Shown: piece after piece, positions 31,758 to 40,830 of the stretch
Numbering within the stretch: position 1 is the first letter of the stretch
Layout of the letters: every line of letters begins with the position of its first letter
DNA from: Opitutaceae bacterium
GTDB lineage: Bacteria; Verrucomicrobiota; Verrucomicrobiia; Opitutales; Opitutaceae
Direction: 5' to 3'
Length of the DNA stretch: 53,963 bases
NCBI GenBank assembly: GCA_030693515.1
Contig: JAUYAK010000096.1
Coordinates: forward strand, 1-53,963
Notes under the pieces: generated by a model
Databases searched by the model: none
Told to the model about the DNA's origin: nothing
Seen by the model: only the letters and a program-made list of their open reading frames with translations
Position numbers and translations under genes: made by a program

Positions 31758-34352
31758 TCAGCCTGATTGGCCGAGTTTCACTTCTGGCCTAATTTGTTGT
31801 TCGATTAGCTGATAGATTGGCAGTTCACCTCCGAGCACCTCGAACGAAACGACGAGACAGTATTTCGCCTCACCGGCATCTTCTCGGTGGTTCCAGCCGA
31901 TATGGCCTCGCACAGCGATCGCGAATTCCACCGGTAAATCTGCCGCATCGAACACGGCCCAGTCCTTTTGCACGGAGCCTCTCGTCCGGTTGGTGTCTTC
32001 GACTGTGCCCCAATTGTCGCGCTGACGCATCATCCAAGGAAACTCCGGGTGCTTCGCACTTCCGCCTTGTTCCATGCGGTTTTTGAAAGTGTCGAATGGT
32101 TCACCCAGATTGCTCGATTCCCAGTCCAGCCAAGTTTCGAGGTAGCTCCGATGGCGCGCTCGGGTGCGCCGAGGTTCGGCGGTGTAGGCCAGCGTCACAT
32201 CGACGCGAATCCGCGCTTCGATGGCCGCACCGCGAAGTTCTTCCGGGATTATGATGGCGTAGATGTCGCATCTCTTTCCGCGTAGCTCCTGACGGGCGGG
32301 AGTGATCAGCGTCACGCGATTGGGCGCGTTGTTGGTGGCACGGTCCAACGATGGAAGGCCGTAACCGATGAGCCGAAGCACCTGGTCCTTCTTGGACTCG
32401 GCTTCAGCCCAAGCTGGCCAGCGCGCGCTATGGACAATCAACGCCCGATACAAAAGCGGCGAAGCCTCGGGCATGAGCCGTTGTAGGTGGGCCGCAATGT
32501 GCGCGACCTTTGGTGTCGCGTAAGAAGTCCCGACGTCATCTTTGGTGATCGCCGATCCGCCATGAAGCGTCGCGGCGAGCAGCTCCACGCTCGATCGACT
32601 GTCGAGCCGGACCAAGTGCGGCGCCGATTTCTCGTGCGCGACATCCCCACCGATCTCGACCACGTCGGGCTTCACCACCTGCCACGGTGGAGCGAAACCC
32701 GCGCGACTGAAACCGGACGGATGCTCAGCCTCGCTTGCAAACGACCGGCTGAACGGATCGTCAAATACCTCTTGTGCGACTGACCCCACCGTGAGCACGT
32801 GCAGGCTTTGTGCGGGATTCGCAATGCGGGACGATTCGGCCAAGAGATGATCGGGGTGTTGCCGTTGGGCTTCAAGATGCGCGCGAAGGCCCGGATTGGC
32901 CTGATTCCCGTTATCTCGCGCGAGATTGCCGGCGGACTGGAGGAACAACACGTCAAACTCATGCGAGAGTTCATCTAGTTTCGCCGCCCACGCACTCATG
33001 CGCCGCTTCGGGCACGGGATTCGGCTGTTGATTGAGTGGTTGAAAATCTTGGTGCAACGCTTGCCGTCCCGAAAATGCCGAACGACCGCAGCGAGGTAGC
33101 GTTCAGGCGGAAGGTCCGTCGGAAGCTCGTTCTTGGCCGTCAGGACACGGGCGTTTTGGATCCACGCGACGGCTTCCGCCTGCCCCCTCTTCGGAATTTC
33201 GCGGGGATAGAGCACGGCACCGGCCACACGCGTGCCGTGGCCGCGCGGCGAAACGCGATCTGCTGCGTCAGTCGGATCTTCGTTGGGAATGAAATTGCGG
33301 CTCTCGCCGCCGTCGATGGCTGCCGCCAGCCAGCGATGATTTTCTTGAATGCCGCTATCAATGACACAGACCGCCGGCGCGTCAGCGGCCGGAGCCTGAA
33401 CTGAAAATCCTTCCTCACCCTCGGGCGTCGCTGCACCGCCGCCCGGTTGCTCGACATCATCAGGCAACGCTACTTCAAACAGATGAGGGAAGTTGCGCAG
33501 GACATCCTTGAATCCCGCGCCTGTCATGCGGAGACGAACTTGAAAGCCGTCGGCGAAGACGAGCCCATCTTTCAGTTCGCGCTCGGGGTCGTTCATCGGC
33601 CCGGCCAAAATGGCGGCACGATACTCAGCGTGATCGACAAACGGTTTTAGCTCTCTCATCCGAGCGTCCACCTTTGCATCCCACGCCTCCGCCCAAGCCA
33701 CGGTGGCTTCTCGACGCCGGAACTCTCTGCGCTGCCGAAATGCTTCTTCGGTCTCCTTCTTTTTGTCCCGCTGGCAGCGCGGCCATTTCAACTTATGCGT
33801 GCTTTCGGCGATCTGAATTCCGAGATCGAAAATGTAGTCGCGCGCATCGTCGAACGGCCACAAGGCCCTGACTTCGTCGGTTAGAATCTCATCGAGCCGC
33901 CGCGGATCTTCCGGTCCGTCGAAAACTTCAAGCACGCTTGCGCCCCATCCTCCGCCTTTCGCCCCAAGCTCAAATTTGTCGAGCACGCTGCGGAGTTTGG
34001 ACAGCGACAAATCCCCGGTTGCGACAAACATGAGGCCGGCTTCGGTTTCTGCCACCAGTTCCAATCCGAGCGCATAGGCAATCTCGTCACCGTCGCTGCC
34101 CGCTGGCACCCGAAGGATGAAACCGTGTTCAGGGGGTCGCTCAGGTAGCCCGTGTTGCACGCGCAATTCGCGAACTTCCTCAAAATCCACGACCCAACGA
34201 TCGAGCAAGCGACGAACTCGTTGAGCGTGAGCTTTCGGATCGGCCTTGATTTGCGCGACCTCAGCATTCTTGCGCGATCCTCCGTTGAACTTCGGCTCGA
34301 ACTGCCCACGCCAAGCCAACTGCAAATGCGGAAACTCCGGCGACGTGGCCAT
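31758..34352 (-). CDS. Subtilisin-like S8 protease of an ATPase-protease pair (IetS-like)
   Basis: An 864-residue serine protease. Residues 1-310 are a family-specific N-terminal region, and residues 325-630 the S8 domain, with Asp332 in CVIDSGIQENH, His372 in RGHGTRVAG, the oxyanion Asn in LFLQSAGNLARDN and Ser610 in VGTSYATPKVAHIAAHL. A C-terminal jelly-roll-like region follows. There is no signal peptide. It lies 6 bp after the AAA+ gene on the same strand, the order of IetAS, an ATPase-subtilisin pair first described as a plasmid stability/incompatibility system and, as I recall, later reported as an anti-phage system. GC is lower than its neighbours, consistent with acquisition. Confidence 0.88.
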   Translation of the reverse strand: MATSPEFPHLQLAWRGQFEPKFNGGSRKNAEVAQIKADPKAHAQRVRRLLDRWVVDFEEVRELRVQHGLPERPPEHGFILRVPAGSDGDEIAYALGLELVAETEAGLMFVATGDLSLSKLRSVLDKFELGAKGGGWGASVLEVFDGPEDPRRLDEILTDEVRALWPFDDARDYIFDLGIQIAESTHKLKWPRCQRDKKKETEEAFRQRREFRRREATVAWAEAWDAKVDARMRELKPFVDHAEYRAAILAGPMNDPERELKDGLVFADGFQVRLRMTGAGFKDVLRNFPHLFEVALPDDVEQPGGGAATPEGEEGFSVQAPAADAPAVCVIDSGIQENHRWLAAAIDGGESRNFIPNEDPTDAADRVSPRGHGTRVAGAVLYPREIPKRGQAEAVAWIQNARVLTAKNELPTDLPPERYLAAVVRHFRDGKRCTKIFNHSINSRIPCPKRRMSAWAAKLDELSHEFDVLFLQSAGNLARDNGNQANPGLRAHLEAQRQHPDHLLAESSRIANPAQSLHVLTVGSVAQEVFDDPFSRSFASEAEHPSGFSRAGFAPPWQVVKPDVVEIGGDVAHEKSAPHLVRLDSRSSVELLAATLHGGSAITKDDVGTSYATPKVAHIAAHLQRLMPEASPLLYRALIVHSARWPAWAEAESKKDQVLRLIGYGLPSLDRATNNAPNRVTLITPARQELRGKRCDIYAIIIPEELRGAAIEARIRVDVTLAYTAEPRRTRARHRSYLETWLDWESSNLGEPFDTFKNRMEQGGSAKHPEFPWMMRQRDNWGTVEDTNRTRGSVQKDWAVFDAADLPVEFAIAVRGHIGWNHREDAGEAKYCLVVSFEVLGGELPIYQLIEQQIRPEVKLGQSG

Positions 34353-34358
34353 CGGACG

Positions 34359-35339
34359 TTACGGAGCCTGATGGTGGCGTTCGTGAATTTCTGCCAAGGC
34401 GTGACGAATGTCGGCCTCGCTTACCCTTTTCCGCCCCTCAAGCACCGAGTGCTTCGCTGCGTTTTGTCCGATGTGAACCACTTCTGAACCAGACATGCCG
34501 TCCATTTCCTGCGCAAGGTCGCGCCACGACAGCGCTCGATCCGTTTCCATCGCTGAAAGCGTCGTGCGCAAGAGCCGCTCGATCTCATCGATCCCGGGTA
34601 GAGGGATTTTCAGGACTTCGTCGAAACGCCGGAAGAGTGCCGTGTCTAACGCCGAATCGAGATTGGTGGCCGCAATCACGAGGCCATCTCCACGATGATG
34701 CTCCAACATCTCAAGCAGGCCGTTCGTAATGCGCGTCACCTCGCCAACGTCGTTTCTCTCTGTGCGTGAGCGCGCGAGCGTGTCGCATTCATCAAGGAAA
34801 AGGGCGCAAGGCGATGCCTGCGCGGCATCGAAAACTTTCCGCAGGTTCGCCATCGTCTCTCCAAAATAGGAAGAGAGCAGGGTGTCGAAACGCACCTTGC
34901 GCAGCGGCAAGCCGGTATTCCAAGCCAGCCGCTCGGCACCGAGGCTCTTTCCGCAGCCGGGAGGACCGTATAGTAGAATGCGGTGGCGCGGCTTTAGCCC
35001 ATGCTTGGCTAGCCGTGAGCGCGCGGCGAATTCTTTCTCCACTCGCTGAAACCGTTTTTCCACCGACAATGGTAGAACCATCTCATGGCGCAATTGCTCG
35101 ACCGGAATCTCTTGCAGCAGCGGCGCTGAGTCGCGTCGACTCGTCGGCATCCTCGTCAACAGACCGGGAGACGAAGGCGCTTTTGTCGGCTGAGCGAGAA
35201 TGCCCTCAAGTTCCTGGGCGATCTGTGTGTGACCGACTCGCTTTTCATCGGCGACGATGCGTTGGCACAAGCTCTCCACATCCGGGGCGGAACCGGACTG
35301 AATCGCGCGGAAGAGCCGCTTGAGCAAAGTCGCGTTCAT
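34359..35339 (-). CDS. AAA+ ATPase of the ATPase-protease pair (IetA-like)
   Basis: A 326-residue AAA+ ATPase starting MNATLLKRLFRAIQSGSAPD. Walker A is GPPGCGKSLGAERLA, Walker B ALFLDECDTLARS, sensor 1 ATNLDSALD, and FRRFDEVLKIPLPG holds the arginine-finger region. The N-terminal 80 residues are specific to this pair. The product would unfold or regulate a target for the neighbouring protease, or hold it inactive; the IetAS literature suggests an antitoxin role for the ATPase. The ATG at 35339 is preferred, since upstream in-frame sequence is not protein-like. The stop is 6 bp before the protease start. Confidence 0.9.
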   Translation of the reverse strand: MNATLLKRLFRAIQSGSAPDVESLCQRIVADEKRVGHTQIAQELEGILAQPTKAPSSPGLLTRMPTSRRDSAPLLQEIPVEQLRHEMVLPLSVEKRFQRVEKEFAARSRLAKHGLKPRHRILLYGPPGCGKSLGAERLAWNTGLPLRKVRFDTLLSSYFGETMANLRKVFDAAQASPCALFLDECDTLARSRTERNDVGEVTRITNGLLEMLEHHRGDGLVIAATNLDSALDTALFRRFDEVLKIPLPGIDEIERLLRTTLSAMETDRALSWRDLAQEMDGMSGSEVVHIGQNAAKHSVLEGRKRVSEADIRHALAEIHERHHQAP

Positions 35340-35496
35340 TGATGGGAGCCTTAACGGCTTTAAAAAAAGGAGCGTCAAGCGCTGCCGAGGCGCAAGCGCC
35401 GAATGGTCTCCACCGGCGCGGCGCAGCCAGAAAACGCCGCGACTAAACCTCGGCGCGGCAGGGCTTCCCGCGTAAGATTTGGCATTTTGCAGCGGC

Positions 35497-35754
35497 TCAC
35501 GGGGAATCCGCGAGCATCGTGCGCACGGCCTCGCTTGTGAGCGGTGGCGTGCCGGCCGGGGCAACGAGCGCCGGCAGTCTGGAGTGCTTGCTTCGGCCGA
35601 TCCTGAACTTAACCGATTTCCCCGGCTTGGGCTTCAGAAAAATTCCACCGTCACGCACCGCACACACGAAGCGGGCTCCGGGTTGCAGACCGAGCTTCCT
35701 GCGTGCCGCCGGCGGCAGCACCACCTGGCCGTGGGTCGAAAGCGTCGTTGTCAT
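35497..35754 (-). CDS. AbrB/MazE-like antitoxin (orphan)
   Basis: An 85-residue protein beginning MTTTLSTHGQVVLPPAARRK, the swapped-hairpin AbrB DNA-binding motif of MazE/SpoVT-like antitoxins, followed by LGLQPGARFVCAVRDGGIFL and a charged tail. A toxin gene would normally follow on the minus strand, but 35340-35496 has no such frame, so it appears solitary. The ATG at 35754 is chosen since upstream frames do not match. It may have kept a regulatory function or lost its partner. Confidence 0.8.
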   Translation of the reverse strand: MTTTLSTHGQVVLPPAARRKLGLQPGARFVCAVRDGGIFLKPKPGKSVKFRIGRSKHSRLPALVAPAGTPPLTSEAVRTMLADSP

Positions 35755-35943
35755 AGGCCAAGCGTCGGTCTGCGCTTCCGGCAGGTCAAGATGACCGGTC
35801 TGGGGGCAGGGCGCTGGCGAATGGTGGACGTCGATGAGTTCTGAATCTGATGCGTCACGCCTTGTTTTGATCGCCTCGTCCTCGCGCCCCGCTCGCGATC
35901 TCGCTTTCGCGTGCTCCTTATGTTTCGTCCCTGACGTTTCCCC

Positions 35944-37236
35944 ATGACCGCTGTCCCCACCCGCCGTCGTTTCCTTCAGTCCGGCCTCGCTGGCGTCTTC
36001 GCCGCTGCGATCGCGCCGCGTTTCCTGCCGGCGCGGCTCTTGGGGCAGGGCGCTCCGTCCAAGCGTGTCACGCTCGGCTTCATCGGCCTCGGGGCCCATG
36101 GGCTCGGCGTCAACCTGCGCTCGTTTCTCCAGGAGGACGACTGCGTCGCCCTCGCGATTTGCGACGTGCAACCGGCTAAGCGCGCCGCCGCGCTCGCCGA
36201 GGTCCACAAACACTACGGCAATCGTGACTGCACGGCGCACGCCGATTTCCGCGAGGTCCTCGCGCGTCCCGATCTCGACGCGGTGGTCATCTCCACGCCG
36301 GATCACTGGCACGTCACGATGGCGCTCATGGCGCTCGAGGCGGGCAAGCACGTCTTCTGCGAAAAGCCCACGCTCACCATCGCGGAGGGCCGCCGGCTCG
36401 CCGACGCGGTGAAAAAACGGGGCGCCCAACTTTTCGCCACCGGCCTCGAGGATCGCTCGGTGATCCAATATTACATGATGGCCGAGCACGTGCGCAACGG
36501 CGCCATCGGCCGCCTGCGCCACGTCTCCTGCGGCCTGCAGATCAAGCCGCCGGTGCCGCGCGAGGCACCGGCCCCGGTGCCCGCGGGCGTGAACTATGAA
36601 CTGTGGCTCGGACCCGCGCCGTTTCGCCCCTACTCGCCCTCGCTCCTCGAGCCGCAGGTCTGGCGGCAGATCCGCGATTTCTCCGGCGGCACGCTCACCG
36701 ACTGGGGCGCGCACTTGGTGGACACGGCGCAGGTCGCCAACTTTGCCGAGGACTCGAGCCCCGTCGCCGTCACCGGCCGCGGGGAGATTCCGCCCGACGC
36801 GATGAACGACGTGCCGCGCACGTTCAAAATCGACTACACCTTTGCCAACGGCGTCACGATGGAAGTCACCGCCGGCGTCCCCTCGATCCGCTTCGAGGGC
36901 AGCGGCGGCTGGATCGGCAACAAAGGCTGGCTCGGCCGCCTTGAGGCGAGCGACGACACGATTCTCCGTCGCCGCTACGACGCGAAGACCACCAAACTCT
37001 GGCCGCGTCGTCCGCGCGAGCAGCGCGATTTCCTCGACTGCCTGAAGAATGGCCAGCCGCCCATGTATACGGCCGAGGCACTCCATCGCCTGAGCACCAC
37101 GCTCCACCTCGGCGCCATCGCGATGGAGCTCGGCCGCCCGCTGAAGTGGGATCCGGTGCGTGAAGAATTTCCCGGCGATTCAGCCGCCAACGCTCTCCGC
37201 ACGCGTCCGGTCCGCGACGCGTGGCGCAAGGCGTAG
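35944..37236 (+). CDS. Tat-exported Gfo/Idh/MocA family oxidoreductase
   Basis: A 430-residue NAD(P)-dependent dehydrogenase. A twin-arginine signal (PTRRRFLQSGLAGVFAAAIA) precedes the Rossmann domain starting VTLGFIGLGAHGLGVN, with the cofactor-binding VFCEKPTLTIAEGRRLADAV (EKP motif), DHWHVTMALMALEAG and the C-terminal Gfo/Idh/MocA sheet. Export of these enzymes is common in Verrucomicrobia and Planctomycetes, where they act on sugars in the periplasm. It precedes, in the same direction by about 60 bp, a PVC cytochrome gene, a frequent pairing, so the two may form one sugar-oxidation unit. Confidence 0.92.
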   Translation: MTAVPTRRRFLQSGLAGVFAAAIAPRFLPARLLGQGAPSKRVTLGFIGLGAHGLGVNLRSFLQEDDCVALAICDVQPAKRAAALAEVHKHYGNRDCTAHADFREVLARPDLDAVVISTPDHWHVTMALMALEAGKHVFCEKPTLTIAEGRRLADAVKKRGAQLFATGLEDRSVIQYYMMAEHVRNGAIGRLRHVSCGLQIKPPVPREAPAPVPAGVNYELWLGPAPFRPYSPSLLEPQVWRQIRDFSGGTLTDWGAHLVDTAQVANFAEDSSPVAVTGRGEIPPDAMNDVPRTFKIDYTFANGVTMEVTAGVPSIRFEGSGGWIGNKGWLGRLEASDDTILRRRYDAKTTKLWPRRPREQRDFLDCLKNGQPPMYTAEALHRLSTTLHLGAIAMELGRPLKWDPVREEFPGDSAANALRTRPVRDAWRKA

Positions 37237-37297
37237 CCGCTACGGGAAATAATCCGTTGGCATCTGCGTCGTATGCGACGTTGCTCGACGCACCCCC

Positions 37298-40200
37298 ATG
37301 CGCCGCTCCTTCCTGTGTTTCAGTCGCCTGTTTGCTCTCTTCTGCCTGCTGATCGTCGCGCCGCTCTCTGCCCAGCGCGGCGATGCGCCCGACGCAAAAC
37401 TGCTCCCGGCCGCCGAGTCCCGCGCGCTGTTTCATCTCCCGCCCGGCTTCGAGATCCAGCTCGTGGCCGCCGAACCCGATCTCGAAAAGCCGTTCAACCT
37501 CGCGTTCGACTCGTTCGGGCGCGTGTGGGTGACGGGCTCCAAACTCTACCCGTGGCCCGCGAAGCGCGACGCACTCGGCGAACCGATCGCGTCCTTCGAT
37601 TCGCAGTGGGGTGATACCGGGCTCGCGTTTCGCGCTGCTTCCACGCCGCCCGAACCGCCGGAGCGCGGCCTCGACACGGTGCGCGTGCTCTCCGATTTCG
37701 ATCCGGCGACGGGCCGCGCGCGGCAATCGATTGTCTTCGCCGACGGGCTCAACATTCCCGTCGGTGTCCTGCCGCTCCCGCGCGCACCGGGAGCGAAGGG
37801 CGACACCGCGCTCGTGTTTTCCATCCCCGCAATCTGGCGGCTGACCGACACGGACGGCGACGGCCGCGCGGATGTGCGCGAGAAGCTCTACGATGGTTTC
37901 GGTTTCAAGGACACGCACGGCATGTCGTCGAGCTACTGGCTGTGGTTCGACGGCTGGGTTTACGGCACGCACGGCTTCGCCAACAAGAGCGAGGTCGTCG
38001 ATCGCGCTGGCCGCGCGGTCACGCTCACGAGCGGCAACACCTATCGCTTCCGCCCCGACGGCTCGCGCTTCGAGGTGTTCGTCCACGGCCAGACCAATCC
38101 CTACGGCCTCGCCTTCGACGCCCGCGGCGATCTCTACACGGCCGATTCGCACTCGAAGCCCGTCTATCTGCTCATCCCCGGCGGCTACTACGAAGGCATC
38201 GGCAAAGAGCACGACGGCCTCGGCTTTGCGCCGGCGATCACGACGGACGACCACGGCTCCTCCGCCATCGCCGGCCTCGCGCACTACAGCGCCGCGCACT
38301 TCCCGCCGGAATACCGCGACAACCTCTTCAACGGCAATCCCGTCACGCGCCGCATCAACCGCGCGCGCCTGGAGTGGCGCGGCTCCACGCCCATCGCGGC
38401 GCGCCAGCCCGATTTCCTCACGAGCGACGACCCCGCCTTTCGCCCCGTGCAGGTGAAGCTCGGCCCCGACGGCGCGCTGTGGATCGCCGATTTCTACAAC
38501 CCGATCATCGGCCACTACGAAGCGCCGCTCACGCACCCGGCGCGCGACCAGAAGCACGGCCGCATCTGGCGCATCGTGTGGCGCGGGCTCGATGGCAACG
38601 CGCCGCTTCCCACGCCCACGCTGCCGAACCTCGCAAAACTGAACACCACCGATCTCGTGTCTCGTCTCTCCGACTCCAACCTCGTCGTGCGTTCACTCGC
38701 CTATCAGGAACTTTCCCCGGTCATTGAGCACGCCGCTTTGGTCATCCGTCCGGACGCTCGTTTGCTGGGCGTTCATCGTGCGGCCGTCGCCCAGGCCAAT
38801 GTAGCGGCGATATTCTCCGCCGCCTCGCGCTTGGTCGCGGGCACTGATGCGAACGCCGACGGAACCGCCGCGCTGCCGCTCTTTTTTGCCCTCGATCAGA
38901 TTACTCCGAACGGCGCCGGACACCGCGAACTGTTGGGAAAACTTGGGCTGCCCAAGGCAGAGACGACCGAGGCTCAATCGGAACTCACCACCTCCCTTGA
39001 CGATCTTCTCCGCCGCGCGCTCACACGCCCCGACAGCGCGGTCGCCCATGCCGCGCTGCGCGTGCTCGCCGCGCGCGACAGGCTGCCGGATGACGCCGAG
39101 AAATTATTTTCAACCATCGCAGGTGGGGGCGGCTCTCCGAGCCGGCCCCACCCCGCCAGCCCTGGGTATTCGTGGCGCCTCATCGCCGACGCCCTCGCGC
39201 GTCACCCGCAGCCGTGGGGCGCGCCGCTCCTGCTCACGATGCTCGGCCGCGCGCCCGAAGCCGACACCGAACTCATCTACGCGCTGCGCCTCGCGTTGAA
39301 AAACCACGCGCGCGACGCCGACGCCGCCACGCTCGCCGCGTGGGCCGCCGCCAGCCCCGGCGACGCCACGCGCGTCGCCGATCTCGCGCTCGCGCTCGGC
39401 ACGCCGGCGGCGGCGCGGTTTCTCGCCGGACACGTGCGCGCGGCCAAGACCCCCGACGCGCGCATCGGCGATTTCGCGCGCCACATCGCGCTGCAACTGC
39501 CCGCGGACGAGTTCGGCGCGTTCACGCCGTTGCTGCGCCCGCTCGGGGCCGCGCCCGCCGCGCAACGCCTCATCGCCGCCGAAGGACTCGCCACGATCGC
39601 GGCGAAACCGAATCGCACGCTGCCCGCCGACATCGCCGCGTGGATGCAACGCGAACTCTTCGCCGCGCTCGACGACCGGCCCGCTCCCGCCGTCCGCGCC
39701 GCCAACGCGCTGAAACCCCTCGCGCTCCCGGAAAAGGCCGCGCCGCTCCGCCGCCGCGCGCTCGCGTCTGCTGCCGCGGAAAACGTCCGCGCCGCCGCGC
39801 TCCGTGCGCTCGCGCCCGGCGAACCCGAGACCGAGGAGACCGCCGCCACCGTCCTCGCGAGCAACGCCCCGCAGGCCGCCCGTCGCGCCGCCGCCGATGT
39901 CATCGGCGCGTCTGTCACACCCGGCCCCGCCGCGCGCGCCGCGCTCACCGGCGCCTTTGCCACCGCCTCCGCCGATCTCGCGCTGGGCCTTGCCATCGCC
40001 CTCGCCAAGAGCGACGCCGGTGCCGCCGATCTCCTCGATCTCGCGGCGGCGGGGCGCGTGCGGGCGACGCTGCTCAAACACCGCTATGTCGCGACGCAAC
40101 TGGAGAAACGCCCGGCCGCCATCCGCGCGCGCGCCGAGGAGCTCACCCGTGCCGCGCCGTCCGAGGACGCGCGGCTCGACGCCCTGATCGCGGCCCGGCT

Positions 40201-40633
40201 CGGCGCGGCGGGCAGTCACAAGCCGGTCGCGGCCCGCGGGGCGCCGCTCTTCGCCACGCATTGCGCGGCGTGCCACCGTTTCCGCGACACCGGCGGAAAT
40301 CTCGGGCCGAGCCTCGATGGCATCGGCTCGCGCGCGACGCCGCGGCTCGTCGAGGACATCCTCGATCCCAGCCGCAACGTGGATCCCGTGTTTCGCCTCA
40401 CCACAATCACGCTGAGAAACGGCGAGACGAAATCCGGCCTGAACCACCGTGACGATGGCGCATTCGTCTGGCTCGCCGATCCCGCGGGCGGCCCGGAGAT
40501 CGTGATGGCGAAGGGCGACGTCGCTTCCGTCGCGCCGTCCGCGGTTTCCCCGATGCCGGCGGCCTTTGAAACGGCGCTCACTGAGTCGGAGTTTTTTGAT
40601 CTGCTGGAATTCCTGCGCAGCCCGGCGCGGTAA
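37298..40633 (+). CDS. PVC-type heme-binding CxxCH protein
   Basis: A 1,111-residue exported protein. The signal peptide (MRRSFLCFSRLFALFCLLIV) leads to a propeller-like dehydrogenase domain starting LFHLPPGFEIQLVAAEPDLEK (about 35-430; LIPGGYYEGIGKEHDG, WIADFYNPIIGHYEAP), then Ala-rich HEAT-like repeats (about 430-960), and a cytochrome c domain with CAACH at 989-993 and the heme-pocket QSLDGIG-type PSLDGIGSRA. Lineage-specific families of this kind are abundant in Verrucomicrobia. It lies next to the exported oxidoreductase and could accept its electrons. A palindromic repeat interrupts it in frame at about residues 608-620. Confidence 0.88.
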   Translation: MRRSFLCFSRLFALFCLLIVAPLSAQRGDAPDAKLLPAAESRALFHLPPGFEIQLVAAEPDLEKPFNLAFDSFGRVWVTGSKLYPWPAKRDALGEPIASFDSQWGDTGLAFRAASTPPEPPERGLDTVRVLSDFDPATGRARQSIVFADGLNIPVGVLPLPRAPGAKGDTALVFSIPAIWRLTDTDGDGRADVREKLYDGFGFKDTHGMSSSYWLWFDGWVYGTHGFANKSEVVDRAGRAVTLTSGNTYRFRPDGSRFEVFVHGQTNPYGLAFDARGDLYTADSHSKPVYLLIPGGYYEGIGKEHDGLGFAPAITTDDHGSSAIAGLAHYSAAHFPPEYRDNLFNGNPVTRRINRARLEWRGSTPIAARQPDFLTSDDPAFRPVQVKLGPDGALWIADFYNPIIGHYEAPLTHPARDQKHGRIWRIVWRGLDGNAPLPTPTLPNLAKLNTTDLVSRLSDSNLVVRSLAYQELSPVIEHAALVIRPDARLLGVHRAAVAQANVAAIFSAASRLVAGTDANADGTAALPLFFALDQITPNGAGHRELLGKLGLPKAETTEAQSELTTSLDDLLRRALTRPDSAVAHAALRVLAARDRLPDDAEKLFSTIAGGGGSPSRPHPASPGYSWRLIADALARHPQPWGAPLLLTMLGRAPEADTELIYALRLALKNHARDADAATLAAWAAASPGDATRVADLALALGTPAAARFLAGHVRAAKTPDARIGDFARHIALQLPADEFGAFTPLLRPLGAAPAAQRLIAAEGLATIAAKPNRTLPADIAAWMQRELFAALDDRPAPAVRAANALKPLALPEKAAPLRRRALASAAAENVRAAALRALAPGEPETEETAATVLASNAPQAARRAAADVIGASVTPGPAARAALTGAFATASADLALGLAIALAKSDAGAADLLDLAAAGRVRATLLKHRYVATQLEKRPAAIRARAEELTRAAPSEDARLDALIAARLGAAGSHKPVAARGAPLFATHCAACHRFRDTGGNLGPSLDGIGSRATPRLVEDILDPSRNVDPVFRLTTITLRNGETKSGLNHRDDGAFVWLADPAGGPEIVMAKGDVASVAPSAVSPMPAAFETALTESEFFDLLEFLRSPAR
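39121..39153. repeat. Palindromic repeat core inside the PVC cytochrome gene
   Basis: AGGTGGGGGCGGCTC...GGCCCCACC resembles the outer arms of the dispersed repeat at 9426-9551. It is read in frame and encodes AGGGGSPSRPHP, which is Gly/Pro-rich and unlike the neighbouring helices. Confidence 0.6.
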
Positions 40634-40634
40634 T

Positions 40635-40763
40635 ACCAACGTCCCGTGACGGATCAGCCTGCTCCGAGGTGGGGCTAGCTCTCCGCGCCGGCCTGGGTTG
40701 CAGGGCGATTTGCCGGCTGGAACTCAGGCCGCTTGCAGAGAAGCGGCCCCACCTTCCTGAAGT
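40635..40763 (-). repeat. Dispersed palindromic repeat, copy 2
   Basis: About 129 bp, the reverse-orientation counterpart of 9426-9551, with shared inner GGCCTGGGTTGCAGGGCGATT and the ACCAACGTCCCGT end. It starts 2 bp after the PVC cytochrome stop, so it may act as, or have replaced, the gene's 3' end. Confidence 0.85.
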
Positions 40764-40830
40764 GCGTTGGCATAAGTTTCCGCGAGTTGGGCGCGCAGGG
40801 TGTGCGCCGGGGGCGGGCTGAAGCCGCGCC

